Shown: piece after piece, positions 55,672 through 64,000 of the stretch
Layout: each line of letters starts with the position of its first letter
Position numbering within the stretch: the stretch's first letter is position 1
From: Pedobacter changchengzhani
GTDB taxonomy: Bacteria; Bacteroidota; Bacteroidia; Sphingobacteriales; Sphingobacteriaceae
Direction: 5' to 3'
Assembly (NCBI RefSeq): GCF_004354365.1
Contig: NZ_SJCY01000001.1
Coordinates: forward strand, 248,001-312,000
Length of the DNA: 64,000 bases
Translations under genes and position numbers: made by a program
The notes under the pieces: model-generated
What the model saw: only the letters and a program-made list of their open reading frames with translations
Told to the model about the DNA's origin: nothing
The model's database searches: none

Positions 55672-55770
55672 TAAAGGCATTTTATTACTCGTTTTTTGCG
55701 TACCTGAAATGTTACGTAATCTTTAACACTTGTTAACAAACCTTTCAATTATTCTATAGTCTGAATAGAA

Positions 55771-55778
55771 TAGATTTG
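55771..55778 (+). promoter_or_regulatory. -7 box (TAnnTTTG) of the outer-membrane receptor gene
   Basis: TAGATTTG matches the consensus. It predicts a leader of about 90 nt before the ATG at 55875, long enough to hold regulation, but no riboswitch-like structure is evident. Confidence 0.4.
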
Positions 55779-55874
55779 TGAATAAAATCTAAATAACTGT
55801 GAAAGAATATTAAGCTCATTTATCTATTGATAAATTATTCTTTTATTAACGCTTTTTAAAAAATTGTAACAAAA

Positions 55875-58685
55875 ATGAATTTAATTACAAAGGGTGCATT
55901 GCTAGCTATCTTATTGTTTGGTGGTTATACTGTGCAGGCACAAAATGCAGGTATTGTTAATGGTAAAGTAATTAATGATAAAGACAAACAACCAGTTGAT
56001 TTTGCAACTGTGGCCATCAAAAGTTTAAAGGATTCTAGCGTAGTGGTTACAGGACAAACCTCGCCAGATGGTACTTTCATTTTTAAAAATATTTCTCCCG
56101 GAAAATACAGGGCAATTGTAGCTTACCTAGGTTTAAAAACAACTAGTAAAGAATTCGAATTAACAGCTACTAAAACACCTTTAAACATTGGTACAATTAA
56201 TATGGGTGATGATGGACTTGATTTAAATACGGTTACCGTTAAAGGTACGCCACCAGCAGTTGTGGTAAAACAAGACACTATTGAGTTTGACGCCAAGCAG
56301 GTAAAAGTGCGCGAAAATGCAGTAGTAGAAGATATATTAAAGAAACTGCCAGGGGTAGAGGTTGCAAAAGATGGTAGCATTAAAGCGCAAGGCGAAACCG
56401 TGACTAAGGTAAAAGTTGACGGAAAGGAGTTTTTTGGTAGCGACCCTTTATTGGCAACCAAAAATCTGCCTGCAGATATGGTAGATAAAATTCAAATTAT
56501 TGATGAACAATCTGAACAAGCGCAATTTAGCGGTGTAGATGATGGCACAAGGAATAAAATACTAAACATTACCACAAAAAGTGGGATGAAAAAGGGTTAT
56601 TTTGGAAATAGTACCGTTGGTTATGGCTCGAATGATCGTTACGATGCCAGCTTAAATGTAAATAAATTTGATAACGACCAACAGATGAGTTTTATTGGTC
56701 AGTTTAACAATGTAAATAAACAAAGTTTTGGTGGTGGAAACGGACAGGGAAATGGATTTGGTGGTGGGCGCGCTACCGCAGGTGGTAGCGGAGGCGGTGG
56801 TGGAATTACCACAACTAATGCTGCGGGTTTAAATTTTGCCGATACTTACAAAGATGGAACACAAATTCAGGGGAGTTATTTCTTTAACAAAGCATCAGTA
56901 TTTAGTACCCAAACAAGCTTCACGCAAAACTTATTCGGCAACCAAATTTTTACAACGAACAATAACAACACGTCCAATTCTGATAAATTAAATCATAGGT
57001 TTAATTTTATGATTGATACGAAACTTGATTCATCTACCACGATTAAAATTCAGCCGAATATATCCTACACCGAAAATGATGGAACGAATGCAAGCAATTA
57101 TATCAGAAATTTGCAGAATATTAAAACGATAGGTTCGCAAAACTATACCACAAATAGTTCAACGCCTGTTATCAGCAATAATTTATTAATCCGCAAAAAA
57201 TTTAAACGTAGGGGGCGTACTTTATCTTTAAATGTTAGCACCACAATTAACGATAGTGATGCTGCAAACAAAAATTACATTTTAGATAATAATACCATAG
57301 GCGGCGTAGATACTACGAAATTAACCAATCAACTAAATAAAATTAGCAGTAACGCTATCAACAATACCATTAGGGCAGTGTACACCGAGCCTTTATCTAA
57401 AACAACAAGTGTCGAGTTCAATTATCAAAATGGTTACTCAAATAACGATCAGGATAGAAATGTTTTAAACTTTAACCCTATCACCGGGGAATACGATATC
57501 GTTGATCAGTTATACTCAAATCTTTACCAAAACCAAACGCTAACCAATTCGGCTGGGTTAAGTTTTACCAAAACAGAGAAAAAATATAATTTTAACATAG
57601 GTTTAGCGGCGCAGCAAACAAATAGGGTAAATACAAATGTAACCACTGGCGATGTGCGGACTCAAAACTTTGTTAACCTTACGCCATCGGCTAATTTTAG
57701 GTATAACTTTAGCAATAGAAGACGATTAAATATTAGATATAGAGGCCAAACCCAACAGCCAAGCATTAATCAAATACAACCGATTTTGGATAATACCAAC
57801 ACCCAAAATATATTTATTGGCAACCCAAATTTAAAGCCTGCGTTTAATAATAATTTAACGTTTAACTACAATAACTTCGATTTCGAAAAAAGTAGAATGT
57901 TCTTTGCTTATGTTAATTTAAGTCAAACTTTTAATAATATTAGCAGTTCTAGCGCGCCTATTACAGACCCAACAAACCCTGATGTAGGTAAAACAAAAAC
58001 ATCGTATGTTAACGTTGGTGGTGTGTATGGTGCCAATGCAAGTGTTAATTTGGGTTTACCACTTTTGCCAGATAAAAAATTAAACTTAAATAGTTCGTTA
58101 AATGGCAGTTACAATAGAGATGTAAACTTTACAACACCAAACAGTACATCAGCACCGCAAAAAAATATTACCAATTCTTGGTCGCTAACAAATAAGTACA
58201 GTTTAGTAACCAATTTCGATAAATTCGATTTAACAGGTGGTATTTCGGGCACGGTTAGCAGCGCAATGTATTCGGTTAATCAAAATCAAAATACCCGTTA
58301 CTATACTTTAAATCCAAATTTTGATATTTCTTACGTTTTCCCAGGCAATATTCGCTTAGCTGTAGATTTAGATTATATTAAGAACACAGGTAGAGGAGAG
58401 GGTTATAATACCGATTATACGTTGGTTAACTCATACATTAGTCGGCAGTTTTTTAAAAATAGAGGAACATTTAAAATTGCTGTAAATGATGCGTTAAATC
58501 AAAATCAAGGAATTACTAGAACATCATCAAACAATACCATTACCGATTTAAGCTACAACGTACTAAAGCGCTATTACATGTTTTCTTTCACTTACTCGCT
58601 AACGCGTATTGCGGGGCGTAATATGGGTGGTGATGTTTCAATGCCGAATTCTGGATTTGGCGGAGGCGGAAGAAATAGAATGTAA
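55875..58685 (+). CDS. TonB-dependent-receptor-like outer-membrane protein (OMP_b-brl_3 type)
   Basis: This is a 936-residue protein. The signal peptide ends GYTVQAQ (about residue 23). A carboxypeptidase-regulatory-like domain (NGKVINDKDKQPVDFATVAI, about 28-110) and a plug-like segment (VVEDILKKLPGVEVAKDGSI, about 150-169) follow. The last 650 residues are a large barrel with a Gly-rich loop near 287-310. There is no SusD partner. It may import or export a ligand. TonB-box use is not proven. A bidirectional terminator separates it from the convergent tetR gene. Confidence 0.85.
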   Translation: MNLITKGALLAILLFGGYTVQAQNAGIVNGKVINDKDKQPVDFATVAIKSLKDSSVVVTGQTSPDGTFIFKNISPGKYRAIVAYLGLKTTSKEFELTATKTPLNIGTINMGDDGLDLNTVTVKGTPPAVVVKQDTIEFDAKQVKVRENAVVEDILKKLPGVEVAKDGSIKAQGETVTKVKVDGKEFFGSDPLLATKNLPADMVDKIQIIDEQSEQAQFSGVDDGTRNKILNITTKSGMKKGYFGNSTVGYGSNDRYDASLNVNKFDNDQQMSFIGQFNNVNKQSFGGGNGQGNGFGGGRATAGGSGGGGGITTTNAAGLNFADTYKDGTQIQGSYFFNKASVFSTQTSFTQNLFGNQIFTTNNNNTSNSDKLNHRFNFMIDTKLDSSTTIKIQPNISYTENDGTNASNYIRNLQNIKTIGSQNYTTNSSTPVISNNLLIRKKFKRRGRTLSLNVSTTINDSDAANKNYILDNNTIGGVDTTKLTNQLNKISSNAINNTIRAVYTEPLSKTTSVEFNYQNGYSNNDQDRNVLNFNPITGEYDIVDQLYSNLYQNQTLTNSAGLSFTKTEKKYNFNIGLAAQQTNRVNTNVTTGDVRTQNFVNLTPSANFRYNFSNRRRLNIRYRGQTQQPSINQIQPILDNTNTQNIFIGNPNLKPAFNNNLTFNYNNFDFEKSRMFFAYVNLSQTFNNISSSSAPITDPTNPDVGKTKTSYVNVGGVYGANASVNLGLPLLPDKKLNLNSSLNGSYNRDVNFTTPNSTSAPQKNITNSWSLTNKYSLVTNFDKFDLTGGISGTVSSAMYSVNQNQNTRYYTLNPNFDISYVFPGNIRLAVDLDYIKNTGRGEGYNTDYTLVNSYISRQFFKNRGTFKIAVNDALNQNQGITRTSSNNTITDLSYNVLKRYYMFSFTYSLTRIAGRNMGGDVSMPNSGFGGGGRNRM

Positions 58686-58712
58686 TGAGTGATTTTTTAT
58701 GAACGAATTGAG

Positions 58713-58776
58713 GATTGATTTAAGTTAAGTTGCTGCTAAAAAATTTGTGTGCTTAATTTAAATCAATCTTTTTTTG
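58713..58776. terminator. Bidirectional terminator between the receptor and tetR genes
   Basis: GATTGATTTAAGTTAAG (58713-58729) and CTTAATTTAAATCAATC (58752-58768) form a long AT-rich stem followed by a T run. It lies between convergent genes and overlaps the tetR 3' end. Confidence 0.7.
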
Positions 58777-59446
58777 CGAGCGCTGCGAAGACTAAATTCT
58801 CTAAAAAATCTTTTACGCTTGCGTTATCTCCTTTGCCTCCAAAATCTGTTAAAGATGGTAAATTAGTCATGAAAAAATCTTGATAATGAGCCATTTCTAT
58901 CATCGTACTTGATAATGATTTCGGATATTTATAATTTGGGTTATACGCTTTAAATAACTCGCTAATATTATAACAAAGCTTTTTATAAGGTAAAAATAAT
59001 TCCTCTTTATTGTCTTCAGTTACATGCTTTGTTAAATAAACTTTCGATGATTCTGAAACGATGATTTCATGTAAGTCATCAATAGCTATGTCGTAATTGT
59101 TAACGTGGTTAGCATCTAATTGCCAAGTTAAAATATCGATGGTAATTTTTATTTTTGTACTATAACCGGTAATGTTGTGTGTGTTAAACATTACTTGGTA
59201 ATCGAGCCAGTGAAAGTACCAACAAACAATGTAGTTTAGCAACTTATGCTTATTCTCAAAATACCGGTAAATAGTTGCTTCAGTTGTGCCAATTTCTTCG
59301 GCTAACTTTTTAAAGGTAAATAATTCAAAACCAATTTTCCTGATTAAGCCTACACCATTTTTAATTACTTTTTTCCCAATTACACTGTTTTCTGGATCTT
59401 TAAGAAATAAATTTGGGTTCATTTCGGGATGTAACTGCCACTGCAT
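58763..59446 (-). CDS. TetR/AcrR family transcriptional regulator
   Basis: This 227-residue regulator has its HTH at about residues 40-72 (FTFKKLAEEIGTTEATIYRY, then FENKHKLL), the TetR signature. The C-terminal two thirds are helical ligand-binding domain of unknown specificity. It is divergent from the ABC/HlyD/TolC genes and very likely controls them. The start could also be the ATG eight codons later (MNPNLF). Confidence 0.9.
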   Translation of the reverse strand: MQWQLHPEMNPNLFLKDPENSVIGKKVIKNGVGLIRKIGFELFTFKKLAEEIGTTEATIYRYFENKHKLLNYIVCWYFHWLDYQVMFNTHNITGYSTKIKITIDILTWQLDANHVNNYDIAIDDLHEIIVSESSKVYLTKHVTEDNKEELFLPYKKLCYNISELFKAYNPNYKYPKSLSSTMIEMAHYQDFFMTNLPSLTDFGGKGDNASVKDFLENLVFAALAKKD

Positions 59447-59452
59447 ATTTTT

Positions 59453-59470
59453 CTATTTGGTCAAATATAG
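59453..59470. promoter_or_regulatory. tetR -7 box with overlapping imperfect palindrome (candidate TetR operator)
   Basis: On the - strand TATATTTG (59462-59469) is a consensus -7 box for tetR. CTATTTG (59453-59459) and CAAATATAG (59462-59470) form an imperfect palindrome across it. This is a natural position for autoregulation and control of the divergent export operon. Confidence 0.4.
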
Positions 59471-59540
59471 CCTAAAAAACGAAACTAGATTTTTACTATT
59501 TAATTACGATAGTATTACTATTATTTTATGAAGTACTACA

Positions 59541-59548
59541 TATATTTG
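59541..59548 (+). promoter_or_regulatory. -7 box (TAnnTTTG) of the export operon
   Basis: TATATTTG lies 18 nt before the ATG at 59567. It falls within the longer reading that starts at 59528, so the shorter start is preferred. Confidence 0.5.
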
Positions 59549-59566
59549 GAGGATTATGCTATTTGT

Positions 59567-61264
59567 ATGTCAGAAAATACTTCTTTAAAAGGAGCGATAA
59601 AAAAACTTTTCAACTTAATTAATCTCGAAAAATCTGAGATTAAGAACGTGTATATCTACGCGGTACTTAACGGTGCAATCATTCTTTCACTTCCTTTGGG
59701 CATCCAAGCCATTATAAACTTAATGTTTGGTGTTAACCTCAGTACATCATTAGTTGTGATGATTGCGTTGGTTATTTTCGGTGTTTTGCTAAATGGGATA
59801 TTTCAAATTAAGCAAATGCGGGTAATTGAGAAATTACAACAGCGCATTTTTACCCGTTTAACCTTTGCTTACGCTTATCGCATACCAAAAATAAACTTAA
59901 TTAGTATTGATAAGTATTATTTGCCGGAGCTTGTAAATCGCTTTTTTGATACCGCAACACTACAAAAGGGTTTATCAAAATTGTTGTTAGATTTGCCTAC
60001 CGCCACCATCCAAGTTTTATTCGGTATCGTTTTATTAGGGTTTTATCATCCAATATTTGTGGTTTTCGGAATTACACTGCTTTTAGTTGGCATCGTAATA
60101 TTTTATTCCAGTAGCTCAAAAGGTTTTACCAGTAGCATCGAAGAGTCTGATTATAAATATAAAGTGGCTTTTTGGTTAGAGGAATTGGCGAGGAGCATTA
60201 AAACATTCAAATATCACCAACAAACTGATTTACATTTAAAACGGACCGACGATCTTGTTGGTGGCTACCTAAATTCGAGAAATAATCATTTCTCGGTTTT
60301 GTTGCTTCAATACAGGGTAATAATTGGTTTTAAGGTAATTGTAACGGCGGCAATGCTGGTTGTGGGTGCTTTCTTATTTATAAATCAGGTTATTAATCTT
60401 GGTCAGTTTATCGCCACAGAAATTATCATAATTACGATAATTAACGCCATGGAAAAACTAATTATTAGTTTAGAAGTGGTTTATGACGTGCTCACAGCAT
60501 TAGAAAAAATTGATAAAGTTTTAGAAAAACCTTTAGATAACGACAGCGATGAACTTATTACTTTAGAAAATTGGTTGCCTGTTGATGGATTAAAGGTTAC
60601 CGCAACTAATTTAAACTTTGGCTTTGAGGATGAGAATTTGATTCTTAAGGATATTAATTTATCCATAAATGCTGGTGAAAAAGTTTGCATTTATGGTGCG
60701 CAAGATTCTGGTAAATCTACTTTAATTAAATTATTAACAGGTTTATGGCAGAATTATAACGGCGGGTTAATGATCAATAATATTCCCGTCCGCAATATTT
60801 CCCCATCAGTTCTTCATCACGAAATCTCTTTTTATTTAACAGATGATGAGCTTTTTACCGGCACTTTAATTGAAAATATCACGCTAGGAGAAAAAGATAT
60901 AGATTTTAATGAACTGCAAAAGGTAATTGAACTTGTTGGATTATCAGATTTTGTATCCCGCAAAAGAAAAGGATTTGAAACGGTTTTAGATTCGCAAGGT
61001 AAAAAGCTTTCGTACAATATTGTGCAGAAGATATTACTTGCAAGGTGTTTGTATAAAAAACCATCGCTGTTACTTTTAGAAGACGGATGGATGTACATCG
61101 ATGAGGAATCAAAAAATAAAATTATTGCCTATTTAACCTCAAAATCTACAAATTTTACAATGATAGCCGTAAGTAACGATCCAGCTTTTATGGCCAAATG
61201 CGATAAAACCTTTATAATGGATGGCGGTAAAATAAACGGATACGACCATGTTTCTACAGGATAA
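59567..61264 (+). CDS. ABC exporter subunit (fused membrane and ATPase domains) with degenerate ATPase motifs
   Basis: This is a 565-residue protein with numbering from the ATG at 59567. Five to six membrane helices lie in about residues 30-300, and the nucleotide-binding domain is at about 345-565. Walker A is good (GAQDSGKST, 377-385). The Q-loop Gln is Thr425 (FYLTDDELF), the signature LSGGQ reads LSYNI (481-485), Walker B ends LLLLED (Glu505-Asp506, swapped from DE), and the H-loop His is Asn537 (AVSNDPAF). It resembles type I secretion/bacteriocin exporters but has no peptidase domain. HlyD and TolC genes follow with overlaps. Confidence 0.82.
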   Translation: MSENTSLKGAIKKLFNLINLEKSEIKNVYIYAVLNGAIILSLPLGIQAIINLMFGVNLSTSLVVMIALVIFGVLLNGIFQIKQMRVIEKLQQRIFTRLTFAYAYRIPKINLISIDKYYLPELVNRFFDTATLQKGLSKLLLDLPTATIQVLFGIVLLGFYHPIFVVFGITLLLVGIVIFYSSSSKGFTSSIEESDYKYKVAFWLEELARSIKTFKYHQQTDLHLKRTDDLVGGYLNSRNNHFSVLLLQYRVIIGFKVIVTAAMLVVGAFLFINQVINLGQFIATEIIIITIINAMEKLIISLEVVYDVLTALEKIDKVLEKPLDNDSDELITLENWLPVDGLKVTATNLNFGFEDENLILKDINLSINAGEKVCIYGAQDSGKSTLIKLLTGLWQNYNGGLMINNIPVRNISPSVLHHEISFYLTDDELFTGTLIENITLGEKDIDFNELQKVIELVGLSDFVSRKRKGFETVLDSQGKKLSYNIVQKILLARCLYKKPSLLLLEDGWMYIDEESKNKIIAYLTSKSTNFTMIAVSNDPAFMAKCDKTFIMDGGKINGYDHVSTG

Positions 61265-62591
61265 AAAATATACCGATAAAATGATGCAGTTTAACGCTTT
61301 TGCTAAAGTGATTAAACAAGGCAAATCAAATAGTTTGGCCAAAATATTTGGTTTGGCGTGTATTATAGGCATTGGCGTTTTATTACTCCCGTGGACACAG
61401 AATATAAAATCTAAAGGCATTGTTTCTACACTTAGCCCGCAACAAAAGCCACAGCAGATAAACAGTATAATTGCTGGCCGAATAGAAAAATGGTACGTTG
61501 CAGATGGTCAAAAAGTGAAAAAAGGCGATACCTTACTTCAAATAAGCGAAGTTAAAGAGGATTATTTAGACACTAGCTTGTTAGATCGTGTAAAAGAACA
61601 AATTACAGCAAAAAGCCAAACCAAAGATTTTTATGCACAAAAAGCAAATGCAGCCAAAGATCAACAAAGTGCGTTAAACCAATCGTTGAAATACAAATTG
61701 GCGCAAACTAAAAATAAATTAAAGCAGTACACGCTTCAAGTTGTATCAGATAGTATTGCATCCAAAGTGGCAAAAAAACAGTATGATATTGCAGCAGAAC
61801 AAGTAGATAGGCAAAAAAAACTTTACGAAGCTGGATTAAAATCTTTAACAGATTTTGAGCAGAAACAACAATATCTTCAAGAGGCATTGGCAAAAAAAAT
61901 CAGCTCAGAGAATAAATTTTATAGTGGTAAAAATGAGCTTTTAAATATTAAGTTAGATTTACTCGCATCTGAGCAAGAGTATAACGAAAAAATATCAAAA
62001 ACAGAGGGCGATCAATTTACGGCGCTGTCTCAGGTTTCTGCTACCGATGGTGAAGTGGCCAAGCTTAAAAATCAGTATGCAAATTATAAAAAACGGCAGG
62101 GTTTTTACATCATAACTGCGCCGCAAGATGGGCAGATGATGCGATCGGCAAAGGCTGGAATTGGCGAAACGGTAAAGGAAGGCGAGCAATTAATGCAAAT
62201 TGTGCCCAGCCGTTTCGATCCTGTTGTAGAAATGTTTATCAACCCTTTAGATGTTTCTTTAGTTAGCATTGGCGAAAAAGTACAAATTCAATTTGATGGT
62301 TTCCCGGCTATCGTTTTTTCGGGCTGGCCCGATGCTTCTTACGGTATATTTGAAGGCAAAGTTGTAGCCATTGACCAAGCTATTAACGTAAACGGACAGT
62401 TTAAGGTTTGGGTTGCGCCATCTGGAAATGATAAATGGCCTAAAGAAATTAGATTTGGTTCGGGTACGCAAAATATCACGTTGTTAAAAGATGTTCGGTT
62501 GGGTTATGAATTGTGGAGGCAGATTAATGGTTTCCCGCCAGATTTTTATCAGGCACCAAAAACCGAAAAGAAAGGAACAAATGAAAAGTAA
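61248..62591 (+). CDS. HlyD family membrane fusion protein
   Basis: This 447-residue protein has one N-terminal membrane helix (about residues 35-52). A lipoyl-like half motif follows (IAGRIEKWYVADGQKVKKGD). A long coiled-coil hairpin spans about 105-275, and the second half motif is APQDGQMMRSAKAGIGETVKEG. It should bridge the ABC protein and the TolC-like channel through the periplasm. It overlaps the ABC gene by 17 nt and the TolC gene by 11 nt. An alternative start is the ATG at 61281. Confidence 0.9.
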   Translation: MFLQDKKYTDKMMQFNAFAKVIKQGKSNSLAKIFGLACIIGIGVLLLPWTQNIKSKGIVSTLSPQQKPQQINSIIAGRIEKWYVADGQKVKKGDTLLQISEVKEDYLDTSLLDRVKEQITAKSQTKDFYAQKANAAKDQQSALNQSLKYKLAQTKNKLKQYTLQVVSDSIASKVAKKQYDIAAEQVDRQKKLYEAGLKSLTDFEQKQQYLQEALAKKISSENKFYSGKNELLNIKLDLLASEQEYNEKISKTEGDQFTALSQVSATDGEVAKLKNQYANYKKRQGFYIITAPQDGQMMRSAKAGIGETVKEGEQLMQIVPSRFDPVVEMFINPLDVSLVSIGEKVQIQFDGFPAIVFSGWPDASYGIFEGKVVAIDQAINVNGQFKVWVAPSGNDKWPKEIRFGSGTQNITLLKDVRLGYELWRQINGFPPDFYQAPKTEKKGTNEK

Positions 62592-64000
62592 ATTCTTTTT
62601 TAGCCTACTTTTTTTGCTGATTAATGTGGCTGCCCAAGGTAAAAATTTGCAAGACACACTTTTTTATAAAAACTTTTTATCAATTGTTAAGGCTTATCAC
62701 CCAATAGCTCAACAAGCAAATTTGCTTAGCGGCTTGGCACAAGCAAAAAGAACGAAAGCATTGGGTGGTTTCGACCCAAAAATTGAAGCAGAATTTGACC
62801 AAAAATACTTTAACGGTACAAGATATTATTCGTTTTTTACGCCACAATTAAAATTGCCTTTGTGGTATGGTGTCGAGTTAAAAGGATCGTATTCTACCGC
62901 AGATGGTGTTTACCTTAACCCCGAAAGTAAATTGCCTAAAGAGGGCTTGGCATACGCGGGCATTAGTTTTAATTTAGGTAAGGGTTTGTTTATTGATGAA
63001 CGGCGTGCAGACTTGAAAAAAGCCCAAATTTTTGCCGAATCGTATAAAAATGAAGGGGCAATTGCTTTAAATGATTTGTTTTTAGATGCTGGAACGCAGT
63101 ATATTGATTGGCAAACAAAATACAAACTGGTTAAAGTTTATCAAAATGCCTTAAAATTGGCTAAGGAAAGGCAAAGAGCTGTTATACTCAGCGTTAAAAA
63201 CGGAGATAAGCCTGCAATTGATAGTGTAGAAGCACTTTTAACCGTTCGCCAACGAGAAATTAGTTTGCAAGAAGCCAACTTAGATTTTAAAAGTAGTCAG
63301 CAACTTTTAAGTGATTTTTTATGGCGCAATAACAACCAAAATATAGATGCAAATAAGTTGGAAATTGTACCTCAAGATTTGTTTATACAACCCGTCGATG
63401 TAAATGGCGGTATTAGTGATAATCCAAAACTATTAAACTACGATTTTAAGATTAAAGAACTGAATATCGAAAGAAAATTAAAAGCAGATAATTTAAAACC
63501 TGAATTAAAAGTACAACTCGGCCTTTTAAATGAAGGCAAAACTTTTATCGGGCCAATTAATTCGGCCTATTATCAAAATAATAATAAGGTAAATGTTGGA
63601 TTCTCGTTTCCCCTTACCCTTGCAAAAGCTAGAGGTGATTTGGCGGAAACAAAAATTAAAATTAAACAGACGGAGCTGGCACAAATTGATTTAAGAAACC
63701 AGTTAACGAATAAAATTACGCAGAATAATTTTGAAATCGCTACGCTGGAAAGTCAGATAAAATTATTGCAAAGTACATATACTTTTTCCAACCAACTTTT
63801 AACAGGTGAAGAAACTAAATTTAAATTAGGAGAAAGCTCTTTGTTCCTAATAAATTCTCGAGAAAATAAATTAATAGAGGTAACCGAAAAACTACTAAAT
63901 ACCGAGTTTAAATTACATAAAGCTAAAATTAAAAACCTTTGGATTTTGGGTAATATTGGTGGCAGTATTGATGATGAGCCAGATGTAAATTTGTTGAAAT
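62581..64000 (+). CDS. TolC-family outer-membrane efflux protein (partial, runs off window)
   Basis: The ATG at 62581 lies inside the end of the HlyD gene. It opens MKSKFFFSLLFLLINVAAQG, a signal peptide, and the frame stays open to the window end (about 473 codons). Features seen include SIVKAYHPIAQQANLLSGLA near residue 32, a typical start of the first TolC coiled-coil helix, and GISFNLGKGLFIDERRADL, which marks the beta-barrel/helix transition. It forms the outer-membrane channel of the tripartite exporter. The C-terminus is outside the window. Confidence 0.88.
   Translation, partial: MKSKFFFSLLFLLINVAAQGKNLQDTLFYKNFLSIVKAYHPIAQQANLLSGLAQAKRTKALGGFDPKIEAEFDQKYFNGTRYYSFFTPQLKLPLWYGVELKGSYSTADGVYLNPESKLPKEGLAYAGISFNLGKGLFIDERRADLKKAQIFAESYKNEGAIALNDLFLDAGTQYIDWQTKYKLVKVYQNALKLAKERQRAVILSVKNGDKPAIDSVEALLTVRQREISLQEANLDFKSSQQLLSDFLWRNNNQNIDANKLEIVPQDLFIQPVDVNGGISDNPKLLNYDFKIKELNIERKLKADNLKPELKVQLGLLNEGKTFIGPINSAYYQNNNKVNVGFSFPLTLAKARGDLAETKIKIKQTELAQIDLRNQLTNKITQNNFEIATLESQIKLLQSTYTFSNQLLTGEETKFKLGESSLFLINSRENKLIEVTEKLLNTEFKLHKAKIKNLWILGNIGGSIDDEPDVNLLK

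Overview
The window reads as a low-GC chromosomal segment of a Bacteroidota bacterium, most likely Sphingobacteriaceae (Pedobacter-like). The signs are a SprA-type type IX secretion translocon protein, a SusC/OMP-type beta-barrel receptor, a DUF4292 lipoprotein, TAnnTTTG promoter boxes in place of sigma70 boxes, almost no Shine-Dalgarno sequences, and several TTG starts. I saw no tRNA, rRNA or CRISPR array. The genus is inference.

Region 1 (1-17838) is the distal part of a surface-polysaccharide locus, all on the + strand and mostly with overlapping genes. It holds a Wzy-like polymerase, a FemAB-like acyltransferase, three GT4 and one GT2 glycosyltransferases, a deacetylase and a GT11-like fucosyltransferase. 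The UDP-L-FucNAc route (fnlA, cupin, fnlB, fnlC) and a WbuB-like transferase follow. A 4-reductase/epimerase, a WbpL/WecA-type initiating transferase and a WbpM/CapD-type 4,6-dehydratase come next. A Wzi/RemB-like outer-membrane barrel and a clear terminator close the locus. A decayed four-helix-bundle gene lies between fnlB and fnlC.

Region 2 (17845-19177) is a non-coding array of 13 full copies and one partial copy of a 102-bp unit, between convergent genes. Each unit carries an internal inverted repeat.

Region 3 (19182-30489) holds mixed housekeeping genes: dxs, scpA, glyA, comF, rlmN, rluB, an amidohydrolase, a nitronate monooxygenase-like enzyme and acylphosphatase. Two YoeB-type toxin-antitoxin modules lie 3 kb apart. 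One is intact and immediately precedes rlmN. In the other the toxin has an in-frame stop.

Region 4 (30564-49965) is envelope and core metabolism: a Wzx-like flippase, a TPR protein, a DUF4292 lipoprotein, an EnvC-like protein, two TatA proteins, gatA, an MltD-like transglycosylase, maeB, ruvA and the 7.2-kb sprA.

Region 5 (49966-54767) is an accessory insertion between sprA and gcvH, genes that I recall as neighbours in related genomes. It contains a HEPN-like two-gene module behind a perfect 21-nt dyad. It also contains a 3.1-kb segment bounded by 34-bp direct repeats that include the first codons of gcvH.

Region 6 (54768-64000) holds gcvH, vanZ, a tiny lipoprotein, an outer-membrane receptor, and a TetR-controlled ABC/HlyD/TolC export operon. 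The ABC subunit has a good Walker A motif, but its Q-loop, signature, Walker B and H-loop are all non-canonical. The TolC gene runs off the window end.
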